DNA of 25,500 nucleotides from positions 1-25,500 of the forward strand of contig JAFQPB010000032.1 in the NCBI GenBank assembly GCA_017411905.1, given 5' to 3'. This DNA comes from Oscillospiraceae bacterium (GTDB lineage Bacteria > Bacillota_A > Clostridia > Oscillospirales > Oscillospiraceae). The notes beneath the pieces are model-generated. The model worked only from the letters and a program-made list of their open reading frames with translations, did not search any database and was not told the origin of the DNA. Below, piece by piece: positions 1-6,833 of the stretch. Within the stretch, counting starts at the first letter, position 1. Every line of letters starts with the position of its first letter. The position numbers and the translations under genes are program-made.

Positions 1-10
1 ACAGCTAAAT

Positions 11-38
11 TTTCAACTTTCAACTATCAACTCTCAAC
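11..38 (-). repeat. TTGA-type tandem repeat (family A), partial
   Basis: The plus strand carries back-to-back copies of a CAACTNT heptamer; read on the minus strand these are TTGANAG units. The same array recurs near 12359, 14232 and 23602. The copy lies close to the left window edge, so its relation to a neighbouring gene cannot be seen. Confidence 0.6.
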
Positions 39-179
39 GCCTATCATCCACGTTACCATTATAGCACAGATTTTCGGAAAAATCTTCCCACTTTTTTCCC
101 ATTTTTATTTTGAGAAGGTGGCAAAAAGTGGCTCTGTGTCTACGTTTTTTGGCACTTCGGAGAAACGGGGTGTTTTTTT

Positions 180-209
180 GTGGGGGCGGATGCCCACATC
201 GCCCCCTAC
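180..209. repeat. GC-rich hairpin repeat (family B)
   Basis: An imperfect inverted repeat with outer arms GTGGGGGCG and CGCCCCCTAC. It belongs to a dispersed set of short GC-rich hairpins beginning with GTAGGG-like sequence that also occur at 2051, 14150 and 16104. It sits just beyond the terminator of the leftward membrane-protein gene. Function unknown. Confidence 0.55.
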
Positions 210-224
210 GGTTCATTATCAATT

Positions 225-248
225 AAAAAGAAGGTCTTGCGACCTTCC
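225..248 (-). terminator. Intrinsic terminator of the leftward membrane-protein gene
   Basis: On the minus strand a 7-bp stem (GAAGGTC/GACCTTC, loop 237-240) begins right after the stop codon at 251-253 and is followed by a T-run, then TAATTGA, the start of a family A remnant. Confidence 0.75.
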
Positions 249-250
249 TT

Positions 251-664
251 TTATCTGCTTCTCTTTGTCTTCTTGAAAAAGCTGCCCATCAGCAGACACG
301 CCCACAAAAACAGGCTCAGTGCCCACGCTTGGCTGGCAAACATTGGGGTAGATACGATGATCAAAAGCCCGTTCATCCGGTCACCTACCGCCTCGCTGGA
401 GGGCAGTGTGAGCACATTTGCGATAATCAGCAGCACCGTCAGCAAAAGCGATGCCACACAAATACCGCGAATCAGGCGCACTGTTTTTCTGTTTTTTTCT
501 GTGACTGCCTCGTAAAGGAGAATACCGCCGGGCAGAAAAAAGCCCATAGAAAAGAGCGCAAAAATGGCCTGTAAAAAGCCGTTATCGGTGTTTATAAAGC
601 CGAAAACGGTACATAAAACATACATAACGCCCCAACTAAGCCACAGCTTTCCGTTTCTGGTCAT
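251..664 (-). CDS. Small polytopic membrane protein of unknown function
   Basis: This encodes 137 residues with about four hydrophobic segments (roughly residues 7-24, 30-52, 66-88 and 108-130) and a basic C-terminus ending KKTKRSR, as expected of a four-helix inner-membrane protein. I recognise no family motif or catalytic residues. The ATG at 662-664 follows a GGGGGAG ribosome binding site at good spacing, and a sigma-A-type promoter lies just upstream (688-716). The gene is monocistronic: it has its own promoter and an immediate terminator, and its right-hand neighbour is a divergently transcribed RNA candidate. It is real by codon structure and signals; its role is unknown. Confidence 0.8.
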   Translation of the reverse strand: MTRNGKLWLSWGVMYVLCTVFGFINTDNGFLQAIFALFSMGFFLPGGILLYEAVTEKNRKTVRLIRGICVASLLLTVLLIIANVLTLPSSEAVGDRMNGLLIIVSTPMFASQAWALSLFLWACLLMGSFFKKTKRSR

Positions 665-687
665 AGCATCTCCCCCTCTTTTTCATT

Positions 688-716
688 AGTTTACCCTATT
701 TTTTCCAAAATGGCAA
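688..716 (-). promoter_or_regulatory. Sigma-A promoter for the 251-664 gene
   Basis: Minus-strand TTGCCA (711-716), 17-bp spacer, TAAACT (688-693), placed about 25 bp upstream of the start codon. Confidence 0.6.
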
Positions 717-748
717 CCCAAAACACCGTTTTTTCAGGTAAAAAAAGC

Positions 749-777
749 TGGACAGCATCCTTTTCTTTTGCTATAAT
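749..777 (+). promoter_or_regulatory. Sigma-A promoter for the structured RNA upstream of nrdR
   Basis: TGGACA (749-754), exactly 17 bp, TATAAT (772-777). The predicted +1 is about A784, essentially the first base of the long closing stem described at 784-996. That precise fit is the main reason to read the inverted repeat as an RNA gene. Confidence 0.8.
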
Positions 778-783
778 CCAATT

Positions 784-996
784 AAGCCGAGGGGAGTTGA
801 ACCCCGATAGGTTTTGAGCTGCAGCTTTCCGCCAATACTGCGGAAAATCCCTCGAAAATATCAGACGGATATTCCCTTCGTAATTTGGATTTTTGCGCAG
901 ATGACGCAGCCTTGCTGACGCAAGGCAAGGAAGATAAGGAAAAATACAATCAAAAGAACTGCTGTGGGGCTGTCGGTGTTCGACTCCCCTCGGCTT
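784..996 (+). ncRNA. Structured RNA candidate with a 30-position closing stem, upstream of nrdR
   Basis: No plausible protein is encoded between the promoter at 749-777 and nrdR. Bases 781-810 pair with 970-999: 27 Watson-Crick pairs, two G-U pairs (798/982 and 808/972) and one mismatch (803/977). Inside lie further hairpins: 826-832 with 840-846 (7 bp), 857-862 with 868-873 (6 bp), 894-897 with 905-908, and 910-914 with 921-925. The predicted transcript starts at the foot of the closing stem and runs about 213 nt. There is no U-run after the stem, so the RNA may be processed or read through into nrdR. Motifs of tmRNA, SRP RNA, RNase P and cobalamin riboswitches are absent. The size, long terminal stem and Firmicutes host make the raiA-type RNA a candidate identity, but I cannot confirm it. 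A DNA inverted-repeat element is the alternative; pairing continues 3 bp upstream of the predicted +1. Confidence 0.65.
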
Positions 997-1024
997 AATA
1001 GAAAGAATGGAAGGGATTTTGCTT

Positions 1025-1480
1025 ATGAAATGTCCTTATTGCGGCGTTCAGGACAGCAAGGTCATCGACTCCCGCCATGCGGACGACGGCTCCAGCATTC
1101 GCCGCCGCCGGGAATGTCTTGCCTGTCAGAAGCGGTTTACCACCTATGAATGCTTGGAAAGTCAGCCCATTATCGTTGTAAAGCGGGACGGCTCCCGCCA
1201 GAGCTTTGACCGTAACAAAATTCTGACCTCTATGATGCGCGCCTTCGACAAGCGGCAGGTAGATACGGCAGACTTAGACCGGATCACCCGGGAAATCGAG
1301 CAGGCCCTTCAAAACGACCTTATCCGCGAGGTCAGCACCGACCGCATCGGTGAAATGGTTATGGCGCGGATCAAACCCTTGGACGAGGTGGCCTATATCC
1401 GTTTTGCATCTGTTTACCGCCGTTTTCAGGACGTACAGAGCTTTATTTGCGAAATTGAGCAGTTCTTGGAAGAGAAATAA
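1025..1480 (+). CDS. nrdR: Transcriptional repressor NrdR
   Basis: NrdR is the nucleotide-binding repressor of ribonucleotide reductase operons. The 151 residues match the family length. The N-terminus is a zinc ribbon with C3-x2-C6 and C31-x2-C34 joined by the Arg-rich RRRR segment that binds DNA; an ATP-cone domain follows (about 46-136), opening with VVKRDGSRQSFDRNKI. The ATG at 1025 was chosen because it gives the canonical MKCPYCG start and has a GGAAGGG site 9 bases upstream; an in-frame ATG at 1007 would add six residues without a site. It lies 28 bp after the structured RNA's closing stem and 2 bp before an SdpI-like gene, so all three could share a transcript. No ribonucleotide reductase gene or obvious NrdR box is in the window. 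Confidence 0.97.
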   Translation: MKCPYCGVQDSKVIDSRHADDGSSIRRRRECLACQKRFTTYECLESQPIIVVKRDGSRQSFDRNKILTSMMRAFDKRQVDTADLDRITREIEQALQNDLIREVSTDRIGEMVMARIKPLDEVAYIRFASVYRRFQDVQSFICEIEQFLEEK

Positions 1481-1482
1481 TT

Positions 1483-1941
1483 ATGGATAAAATAATGGAA
1501 ATTTTGGGAGGCTTCGACATTGCCAAGCTCCTCCCGGAGGTCAATGCTACCGTTGGCTTCATCGTGCTGCTTGCGCGAATCATCACGTTTTTTTTGCCGC
1601 TGCTGATTTTAGGGCTCGGCCTTACATACTTCTTAAAGCCCCCTGCAGAAGCGAACCACACCTTTGGCTACCGCACCTATTTCGGTATGGGCAGCGTGGA
1701 GGCTTGGCAGTTTTCCCAGCGCATCGGCGGACTTGTATACATCATTCTGGGCGGTGTGATGACCCTTGGCGCACTGGTGGCCTTTATTATCCTGCTGAAG
1801 GGCAGTATTCCCACCGTACTTACCGGCTGTGCCGCCTGCGTGGTGGTGGAGCTGATTTTGGTGGCACTAACCACCCTCACGCTGAATATCATCATTTCCA
1901 TCCGCTACGACCGGGACGGCTACCGCAGAGGAACAAGATAA
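1483..1941 (+). CDS. SdpI-like integral membrane protein
   Basis: A 152-residue protein with about four transmembrane helices (roughly 24-49, 80-103, 106-125 and a C-terminal helix near 125-140). Between the first two is HTFGYRTYFGMGSVEAWQFS, which resembles the GYRT...S..W signature of the SdpI C-terminal domain, the family of immunity proteins against the Bacillus SdpC toxin. Many Clostridia carry such proteins with no toxin locus, so an immunity role is not implied. The gene begins 2 bp after nrdR, with a weak GGAAGAG site inside the nrdR 3' end, and is followed by a strong terminator. An alternative start is the ATG at 1495. The family call is moderately secure; the function is not. Confidence 0.7.
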   Translation: MDKIMEILGGFDIAKLLPEVNATVGFIVLLARIITFFLPLLILGLGLTYFLKPPAEANHTFGYRTYFGMGSVEAWQFSQRIGGLVYIILGGVMTLGALVAFIILLKGSIPTVLTGCAACVVVELILVALTTLTLNIIISIRYDRDGYRRGTR

Positions 1942-1946
1942 AATAG

Positions 1947-1979
1947 AGGACAAGTCTTTTCGGACTTGTCCTTATTTTT
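1947..1979 (+). terminator. Intrinsic terminator after nrdR and the SdpI-like gene
   Basis: A 10-bp perfect stem (AGGACAAGTC at 1947-1956 and GACTTGTCCT at 1963-1972) followed by a T-rich run. It closes the rightward unit starting at 749. Confidence 0.9.
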
Positions 1980-2050
1980 AATACAGAATGTGAAATGCAG
2001 AATTATAGTATCGCTGCACGATGATTTAAATATGCACCATCGAAAATAAG

Positions 2051-2080
2051 TGTAGGGCGAGGGCTTGCTCCCGCCCTACA
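2051..2080. repeat. GC-rich hairpin repeat (family B)
   Basis: Perfect outer arms TGTAGGGCG and CGCCCTACA. The sequence just before it (about 2031-2050, GCACCATCGAAA) is nearly repeated at 16086-16097 before another family B copy, so the repeat unit is longer than the hairpin. It sits between the convergent ends of the nrdR unit and hflC and might slow polymerase at the end of hflC, which has no better terminator. Confidence 0.6.
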
Positions 2081-2094
2081 ATAAAATTTGTCAA

Positions 2095-2973
2095 TTATTT
2101 CGTGCCCATCAGGATCTTGGCAAGGTCGGAGTCCTTATCCAAAATAACGGTCTTATTGTCACCGGTCAGGCTCTTTGCAAGTGCCTCCAAAGCCAGTGTA
2201 AACTCGTAAAACTCCCGTTTTTCCTTGGTATTATAGGCTTCCGCAAGCAGACGCATATATTCTGCTTCGCCCTCTGCTTCCAGCTCAGCGGCCTGCGCCT
2301 TTGCATCGGAAACGATGATATTTACCTTCTTATCCACTTCGTTGCGGATGATGGAAGCCTCATAGTTGCCGTCAGCGGTGAATTTCTCTGCCATTTGGTT
2401 CCGCTCGGAGATCATACGGTTATAAACGGCGTTCAGGTTGGACTCCGGCAGGTCAAACTGCTTAATCTTCACATCCAAAACCCGGATACCGTAGCCTGCA
2501 GCATCCTTATCTACAGTCGTTGCTATGCCGTCGTATATCTGATTGCGCTCTGCGCCGGGATCCAAATTGATGATGTCGGCCTGGGCAAGCTGGCCCATTG
2601 CCCGCTTCAGAGCACTGTAGGTACTGGCATCCAAACGGACTTCCGCCTCGGAGACCGTACCGACGGAGCGGTAGAACTGCTGAGGGTCGGAGATCTGCCA
2701 CAAAATATAGCAGTCTACAGTCATATTCTGCTTATCGAGGGTAATGACCTCAGAGGGCGGAATGTCGTAGAGCATCGTGGCCTTTGTGAAGTACTTTACT
2801 TCATCGATAAAAGGAATCTTCACATTCAGGCCGGGTTTTGCCTTTGTCTGCACAATCTCTTGGAAACGGAAAACGCAGGCGTACTGGTTCTCTTCCACTA
2901 CATATAATGCATCGGCAGCCACAAGGATAAGCGCAAACACCACAATCAATAAAACAATATAGCCTTTTTTCAT
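2095..2973 (-). CDS. hflC: HflC-type SPFH/prohibitin membrane protein
   Basis: The 292 residues start with one signal-anchor helix (about 4-20), followed by an SPFH domain (VVEENQYACVFRFQEIV onward) and an Ala/Glu-rich coiled coil around 190-250. In other bacteria HflC pairs with HflK in a large ring that encloses and modulates the membrane protease FtsH. The ATG at 2971-2973 is preceded by AGGAGGT, which overlaps the last codons of hflK; the intergenic gap is 4 bp, so translation is probably coupled. The length matches E. coli HflC (about 330) apart from a shorter C-terminus. No ftsH lies nearby. Confidence 0.9.
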   Translation of the reverse strand: MKKGYIVLLIVVFALILVAADALYVVEENQYACVFRFQEIVQTKAKPGLNVKIPFIDEVKYFTKATMLYDIPPSEVITLDKQNMTVDCYILWQISDPQQFYRSVGTVSEAEVRLDASTYSALKRAMGQLAQADIINLDPGAERNQIYDGIATTVDKDAAGYGIRVLDVKIKQFDLPESNLNAVYNRMISERNQMAEKFTADGNYEASIIRNEVDKKVNIIVSDAKAQAAELEAEGEAEYMRLLAEAYNTKEKREFYEFTLALEALAKSLTGDNKTVILDKDSDLAKILMGTK

Positions 2974-2977
2974 AGCT

Positions 2978-3958
2978 TTAGTTACCTCCTACTAAGGATT
3001 CCAGAGGCAGCAGCATATCTACTGTACTGCCGTCACCGGTGTTGATATAGACCTTTACGCCGGGGAGTATCTCGGCAATGGCCTCATAATACATACGGCT
3101 TTCCGTAATGTCCGGGTTTTTGGCGTATTCCGCATAGCGGGCAACAAACATTGCCACCTGCTCCTTCGCCTCGTTGATTCGCTTCTGCTTCAGATACTGG
3201 GCGTTCTGAATAAGCTGGTCAGCTTCTGCCTGCGCAGAGGGGATTTTTGCGTTTTGGTAGGCCTTGGCATTGTTGACCACCGCTTCTGCCTGCTGCTTTG
3301 CGGTTTCCACCGCCTTAAAGGCCTCTACGACCGCTTGGGTAGGCGGCTCGGAGTCCTGAATACGTACATCTACCAAAGAAAGTCCGATGTCATATTCCGC
3401 TAAAATCTCCATTACCAGCTCCCGAACCTGCATCTGGATATTTTCCTTGCCGTCGGTGAGTACTGCGTCTACCTCCGAGGAGCCGACAACGTTTCGTACT
3501 TGGCTTTGGATCAGGTTTTTGAGCACCAATTCCGGCTCAACAGAAGAATAAAGATAAGCGACAGGGTCGGTAATCTTATATTCTACAAAGAAATCCACGT
3601 TTACGATGTTATAATCACCGGTGATCATAGTGCTTTCCGAGGTTTTTGTGGTATAATCGCCCTTTCCGGTTGTATAACCCAGCTCGATCTTTTGGAATAC
3701 GTGGACATCTACGGTCTTGACCTTTTGAATACCGAAGGGCAGCTTAAAATGGACACCCGCATCGGTCACATCTGTCACCTTACCGAAGGTAGTTACCACC
3801 GCCTGCTGTTTGTCGTCAACGGTGTAGAAGCTGCTCAATGCGCCAACAGCCAGCACAAGCACGACCGCAGCGATCACCAGCTTCTTCGCAAGGCCCTTCG
3901 GATCGAAGGAACGCCCTCCGCCGCTGGAATAGCTTGTGTTTGTAAATTTAATTTCCAT
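2978..3958 (-). CDS. hflK: HflK-type SPFH/prohibitin membrane protein
   Basis: This 326-residue protein has a Gly/Ser-rich cytoplasmic N-terminus (SSGGGRSFDPKG), one transmembrane helix (about 26-46), then an SPFH domain beginning YTVDDKQQAVVTTFGKV and an Ala/Gln-rich helix near 230-260. The order K then C and the Gly-rich head are typical of HflK. The ATG at 3956-3958 was chosen because AAGGAG lies 8 bases upstream; the longer GTG start at 3967 overlaps that site. Its upstream partner is a DUF1836 gene, a less usual neighbour. It probably acts with HflC as an outer-face membrane scaffold. Confidence 0.9.
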   Translation of the reverse strand: MEIKFTNTSYSSGGGRSFDPKGLAKKLVIAAVVLVLAVGALSSFYTVDDKQQAVVTTFGKVTDVTDAGVHFKLPFGIQKVKTVDVHVFQKIELGYTTGKGDYTTKTSESTMITGDYNIVNVDFFVEYKITDPVAYLYSSVEPELVLKNLIQSQVRNVVGSSEVDAVLTDGKENIQMQVRELVMEILAEYDIGLSLVDVRIQDSEPPTQAVVEAFKAVETAKQQAEAVVNNAKAYQNAKIPSAQAEADQLIQNAQYLKQKRINEAKEQVAMFVARYAEYAKNPDITESRMYYEAIAEILPGVKVYINTGDGSTVDMLLPLESLVGGN

Positions 3959-3989
3959 AACTTTCACTCCTTAAAATGTAATTTATTGC

Positions 3990-4577
3990 TTAAATTTCTG
4001 CATTTTCCAAACTTTTCTTTCCTTCTTGCTCTAACTCCGCAAGCATACCGTCCGCAGAAGACCGCATACGCGCCGCCAAGTAAGCGGTTAACATAACCTT
4101 TAGAGCGTTGCTTACCCGTTCCTTTGCGCCCGGGTATGGCTCGCTGTAATCTCTGAGCATTTCCGAAAGGATCCGCTCACAGGCCTCCGGCCGGGTAAGC
4201 TGCTGGGCCCGGGATGCTAAGGAAATAAACATAAAGTATAGCTGCGCATCTCCGATAATATCATCCGACCGGTCGTTAAGCTGCCCGTTGATATAGCCCA
4301 GCAATCCGCAGGTTCTCTCCAGAGAGAACACGCCCCGCAGCATATTGATGTTAATGATGCGGCAAAGCTGGTCGATTGTGTACCTTTTGTGCATCGGCGG
4401 TGTCAAAAAGCCCCGTTTTACCCAATTTTGCACTGTATACGGCTCTAAGCCGGTGATTCCGGCAACCTGCGCCAAGGTAATATCCCCACCGAGAAACATA
4501 GAACGGAGCATCTGCTCCCCATCTCCATCTGTCTCGCGGCGCGCATAGAGTACCGTTCCGGGTATATTCCACTGCAT
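3990..4577 (-). CDS. DUF1836 family helix-turn-helix protein
   Basis: The 195-residue product contains a MerR-like helix-turn-helix at about 32-65 (ITGLEPYTVQNWVKRGFL then TPPMHKRYTIDQL), followed by the helical DUF1836 segment with LLGYINGQLNDRSDDIIGD near 91-109. The family is common in Clostridia and is presumed DNA-binding; no targets are established. I chose the ATG at 4575-4577, 11 bases after AGGAAG; the ATG at 4586 would be only 2 bases from that site. It is the first gene of the hflKC operon and sits under a perfect consensus promoter, so it may regulate its own operon, but no clear operator was found. Confidence 0.85.
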   Translation of the reverse strand: MQWNIPGTVLYARRETDGDGEQMLRSMFLGGDITLAQVAGITGLEPYTVQNWVKRGFLTPPMHKRYTIDQLCRIININMLRGVFSLERTCGLLGYINGQLNDRSDDIIGDAQLYFMFISLASRAQQLTRPEACERILSEMLRDYSEPYPGAKERVSNALKVMLTAYLAARMRSSADGMLAELEQEGKKSLENAEI

Positions 4578-4610
4578 TGCTATCATCACTTCCTTTCTTG
4601 TGGTAGCTTA

Positions 4611-4639
4611 ATTATATTATATGGTCACGCGATTGTCAA
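4611..4639 (-). promoter_or_regulatory. Consensus sigma-A promoter of the DUF1836-hflK-hflC operon
   Basis: Minus-strand TTGACA (4634-4639), 17-bp spacer, TATAAT (4611-4616), all twelve hexamer bases matching consensus. The predicted start near 4604 leaves a leader of about 27 nt. Such an unweakened promoter usually implies high basal expression or a repressor. Confidence 0.88.
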
Positions 4640-4705
4640 TAGGGTAAGTAAATATTTTTTTAATTATCCGTATTGCACAAAAAATCCTTCCGCATTTTGT
4701 GATTT

Positions 4706-4734
4706 TTGACTTTACGAAACCGGATTTATATTAT
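4706..4734 (+). promoter_or_regulatory. Sigma-A promoter for the zinc-ribbon gene and probably parAB
   Basis: TTGACT (4706-4711), 17-bp spacer, TATTAT (4729-4734). A second TATAAT at 4734-4739 would need a 22-bp spacer and is less likely. Confidence 0.7.
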
Positions 4735-4787
4735 ATAATATATTAAGGTATCGATTACCACACGTCATAGAGAGAGGAAGCGGTACA

Positions 4788-5114
4788 ATGAACTGCTTAA
4801 ACTGCAACAGAGAAACTACTGGCAAGGCCTTCTTTTGTGAGCAATGTCAGCAAGAGATGGAGGGGTATCCCGTTCCCAAAGGAACGCCTGTCGTTATTCC
4901 CGTACAGCCCTCCCCTGTTTCTCCTAAAAAGCAGAGCAAGCATTTATTTGGCTCGATGGAGGATCAGTATCTTCTGTCTAAGCGTACTGCCCGCAGGCTG
5001 GCCTTCGCCTTTTCCATTACCTTACTGCTTTTGATTCTCGCTATTGGCGCGCTTGTTTATCTTTGGATGTTTGGTATGCCGGACAACATACCGAAAGCAC
5101 CAAAGCTCTGGTAA
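4788..5114 (+). CDS. Zinc-ribbon single-pass membrane protein, unknown function
   Basis: A 108-residue protein. Residues 3-20 hold two Cys pairs (C3-x2-C6 and C17-x2-C20), the pattern of a short zinc ribbon; a Pro-rich linker follows (about 27-46), then a basic stretch and one transmembrane helix at about 72-95 with a short outer tail. The topology puts the zinc ribbon in the cytoplasm. GAGAGAGGAAG precedes the ATG. The gene lies immediately upstream of two parS sites and parA in the same direction, so it may be part of the chromosome-segregation transcript or simply an origin-side neighbour. No named family is recognised. Confidence 0.8.
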   Translation: MNCLNCNRETTGKAFFCEQCQQEMEGYPVPKGTPVVIPVQPSPVSPKKQSKHLFGSMEDQYLLSKRTARRLAFAFSITLLLLILAIGALVYLWMFGMPDNIPKAPKLW

Positions 5115-5124
5115 CGCATTGCTA

Positions 5125-5140
5125 TGTTTCACGTGAAACA
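5125..5140. promoter_or_regulatory. parS: parS centromere site 1
   Basis: The perfect 16-bp palindrome TGTTTCACGTGAAACA, the canonical chromosomal parS bound by ParB. It is followed directly by TTTTTT, so as RNA it could also form an 8-bp hairpin with a U-tract and partly terminate the upstream gene. Confidence 0.95.
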
Positions 5141-5158
5141 TTTTTTCTCTTATTCTTC

Positions 5159-5174
5159 TGTTTCACGTGAAACA
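5159..5174. promoter_or_regulatory. parS: parS centromere site 2
   Basis: A second perfect TGTTTCACGTGAAACA, 34 bp centre to centre from site 1 and 23 bp before the parA start codon. ParB loading here would cover the parA promoter and ribosome-binding region. Confidence 0.95.
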
Positions 5175-5197
5175 ATTTGGATATAAAGGAATTTATT

Positions 5198-5953
5198 ATG
5201 GGTAAGATTATTGCAGTTGTCAATCAAAAAGGCGGCGTGGGCAAAACCACCACCGCAGTCAACCTGACCGCCGCATTACACGAAATTGGAAAGAAAGTGC
5301 TGCTATGCGACTTTGACCCGCAAGCAAACGGCACGTCCGGATTAGGACTGGACAAGCGAAAGCTGAAAAAATCCGTATACGACGTAGTGATCAACGACGT
5401 GCCAGCCGAGGAGGCCATTGTTTCAACGAAATTTGGTGATGTACTGCCCGCCAGCGCAGATTTAGCCGGTGCGGCTGTGGAGCTGATCGCAATGGAGTCC
5501 CCGAATATGCGGTTAAAAACTGCACTTAGTGCAGTAAAAGACAAGTACGATGTGATTTTTATTGACTGCCCACCTTCCTTGGAGCTGCTCAGTATTAACG
5601 CATTGGCCGCATCGGACAGTATTCTCATTCCCGTCCAGTGCGAATATTACGCATTGGAAGGCCTTGCAGACCTGATGAATACATTGCGGCTCGTAAAAAA
5701 GCGGGTAAATCCCCAGCTTGAGATTTTCGGCGTAGTGCTGACGATGTTTGACGGCAGAACCAATTTCTCCACGCAGGTAGCGCAGGAAGTGCGCAGGCAC
5801 TTCCCCGGAAAGGTATTTGCGACTGTGGTTCCGAGAAATGTGCGCCTTGCAGAGGCTCCCAGTCACGGCCTTCCCGTCAGCGCGTATGATAAAGGCAGCC
5901 GCGGTGCAGTCGCGTACCGTTCGATTGCCGAGGAAATACTTAAAAAATTGTAA
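5198..5953 (+). CDS. parA: Chromosome-partitioning ATPase ParA (Soj)
   Basis: This 251-residue ParA/MinD-type ATPase uses ATP-dependent dimerisation and non-specific DNA binding to move ParB-parS complexes and, in Firmicutes, to influence DnaA. Deviant Walker A KGGVGKTT spans 11-18, switch I is DFDPQAN (38-44), and Walker B is VIFIDCPPS (119-127). The absence of an N-terminal HTH marks it as the chromosomal short (type Ib-like) form. The ATG at 5198 gives the typical MGKIIAVVNQKGG start with AAAGGA 7 bases upstream; a TTG at 5177 would begin only 2 bp after parS site 2. The gap to parB is 11 bp, so they are co-transcribed. Confidence 0.97.
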   Translation: MGKIIAVVNQKGGVGKTTTAVNLTAALHEIGKKVLLCDFDPQANGTSGLGLDKRKLKKSVYDVVINDVPAEEAIVSTKFGDVLPASADLAGAAVELIAMESPNMRLKTALSAVKDKYDVIFIDCPPSLELLSINALAASDSILIPVQCEYYALEGLADLMNTLRLVKKRVNPQLEIFGVVLTMFDGRTNFSTQVAQEVRRHFPGKVFATVVPRNVRLAEAPSHGLPVSAYDKGSRGAVAYRSIAEEILKKL

Positions 5954-5964
5954 GAGGTGAAGAT

Positions 5965-6822
5965 ATGGCAACACCGAAAGGTATGGGACGCGGTCTTGGT
6001 GCGCTGATGATGGACATAGAAACCCCATCAGAAAGCACACCCTACCGGCTGCTTCCGATCCAAAAAGTTGAAAATAACCAAAATCAGCCCCGAAAGGACT
6101 TTGATGAGGTGGAATTGCAGGCACTTGCCGATTCCATTGCTCTTCACGGTGTCCTGCAGCCCCTGACAGTTCGGGAGCTGTCCACAGGCTACTTCCAAAT
6201 CATCGCAGGCGAACGCCGTTGGCGTGCCGCCCGTATCGCCGGCCTTTCCGAGATTCCCGCTGTTGTGATCGAGGCAGATGACAAAAAAGCAATGGAGCTG
6301 GCGCTGATCGAAAATCTGCAGCGGCAGGACTTAAATCCCGTGGAAGAAGCCTTAGGCTATCAGTCTTTAATTGAAGATTTCTCCCTGACACAGGAAGAAG
6401 CGGCCGCGAGAGTTGGCAAATCCCGCCCTGCGGTAGCGAATGCCCTGCGGCTGCTGAGCCTCTCGCCGGCAGTCTTGGAGCGGGTTCGTAAGGGAGAGCT
6501 GTCCGCCGGCCACGCCCGAGCAATTCTCACGGTAAAGGACCCGAAAAAACAGGCAGACGTGGCGCAAAAGATCGCCGCCCTTGGACTTTCAGTCCGTCAG
6601 GCTGAGCTTTTGTGCAAAAATCTCACCCGGGAGCCGGTAAAAACGGAATATGTGCCCTTGCAGGTGGATTATATCTCTGAATGTGAAAAGGACCTGTCCA
6701 AAATCCTTGGGCGGGGTGTAAAAATCATTAACGGCAAGCGAAAAGGCAAGTTTGAGCTGGAATTTTACGGCCCTGAGGACTTGCAGCTTTTGCTGGATGC
6801 GCTGATGCAACTAAAGAAATAG
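5965..6822 (+). CDS. parB: Chromosome-partitioning protein ParB (Spo0J)
   Basis: ParB is a CTP-dependent DNA clamp that loads at parS, spreads, and recruits SMC. The 285 residues show the N-terminal ParA-interacting basic head (KGMGRGLGALM), the ParB/Srx CTPase fold with the GERRWRA motif (82-88) and ENLQRQDLNP (116-125), a helix-turn-helix (about 141-165) that reads parS, and a C-terminal dimerisation region (about 235-285). AGAGGTGA lies just before the ATG. Perfect target sites are 0.8 kb upstream. All key motifs are intact. Confidence 0.97.
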   Translation: MATPKGMGRGLGALMMDIETPSESTPYRLLPIQKVENNQNQPRKDFDEVELQALADSIALHGVLQPLTVRELSTGYFQIIAGERRWRAARIAGLSEIPAVVIEADDKKAMELALIENLQRQDLNPVEEALGYQSLIEDFSLTQEEAAARVGKSRPAVANALRLLSLSPAVLERVRKGELSAGHARAILTVKDPKKQADVAQKIAALGLSVRQAELLCKNLTREPVKTEYVPLQVDYISECEKDLSKILGRGVKIINGKRKGKFELEFYGPEDLQLLLDALMQLKK

Positions 6823-6833
6823 GAGAGAAAATC

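Noticed and set aside
960..997. T-arm-like GTTCGACTCCCC near the end of the nrdR-upstream RNA, as in a tRNA or tmRNA
   Set aside because: No acceptor stem with CCA, no T-stem pairing around TTCGACT and no tag-peptide frame; the bases belong to the long closing stem.
2331..2340. DnaA-box-like TTATCCAC inside hflC
   Set aside because: A single imperfect site within coding sequence, expected by chance.
2065..2907. Long rightward open frame opposite hflC
   Set aside because: Antisense shadow of a well-supported SPFH gene; no ribosome binding site and no family resemblance.
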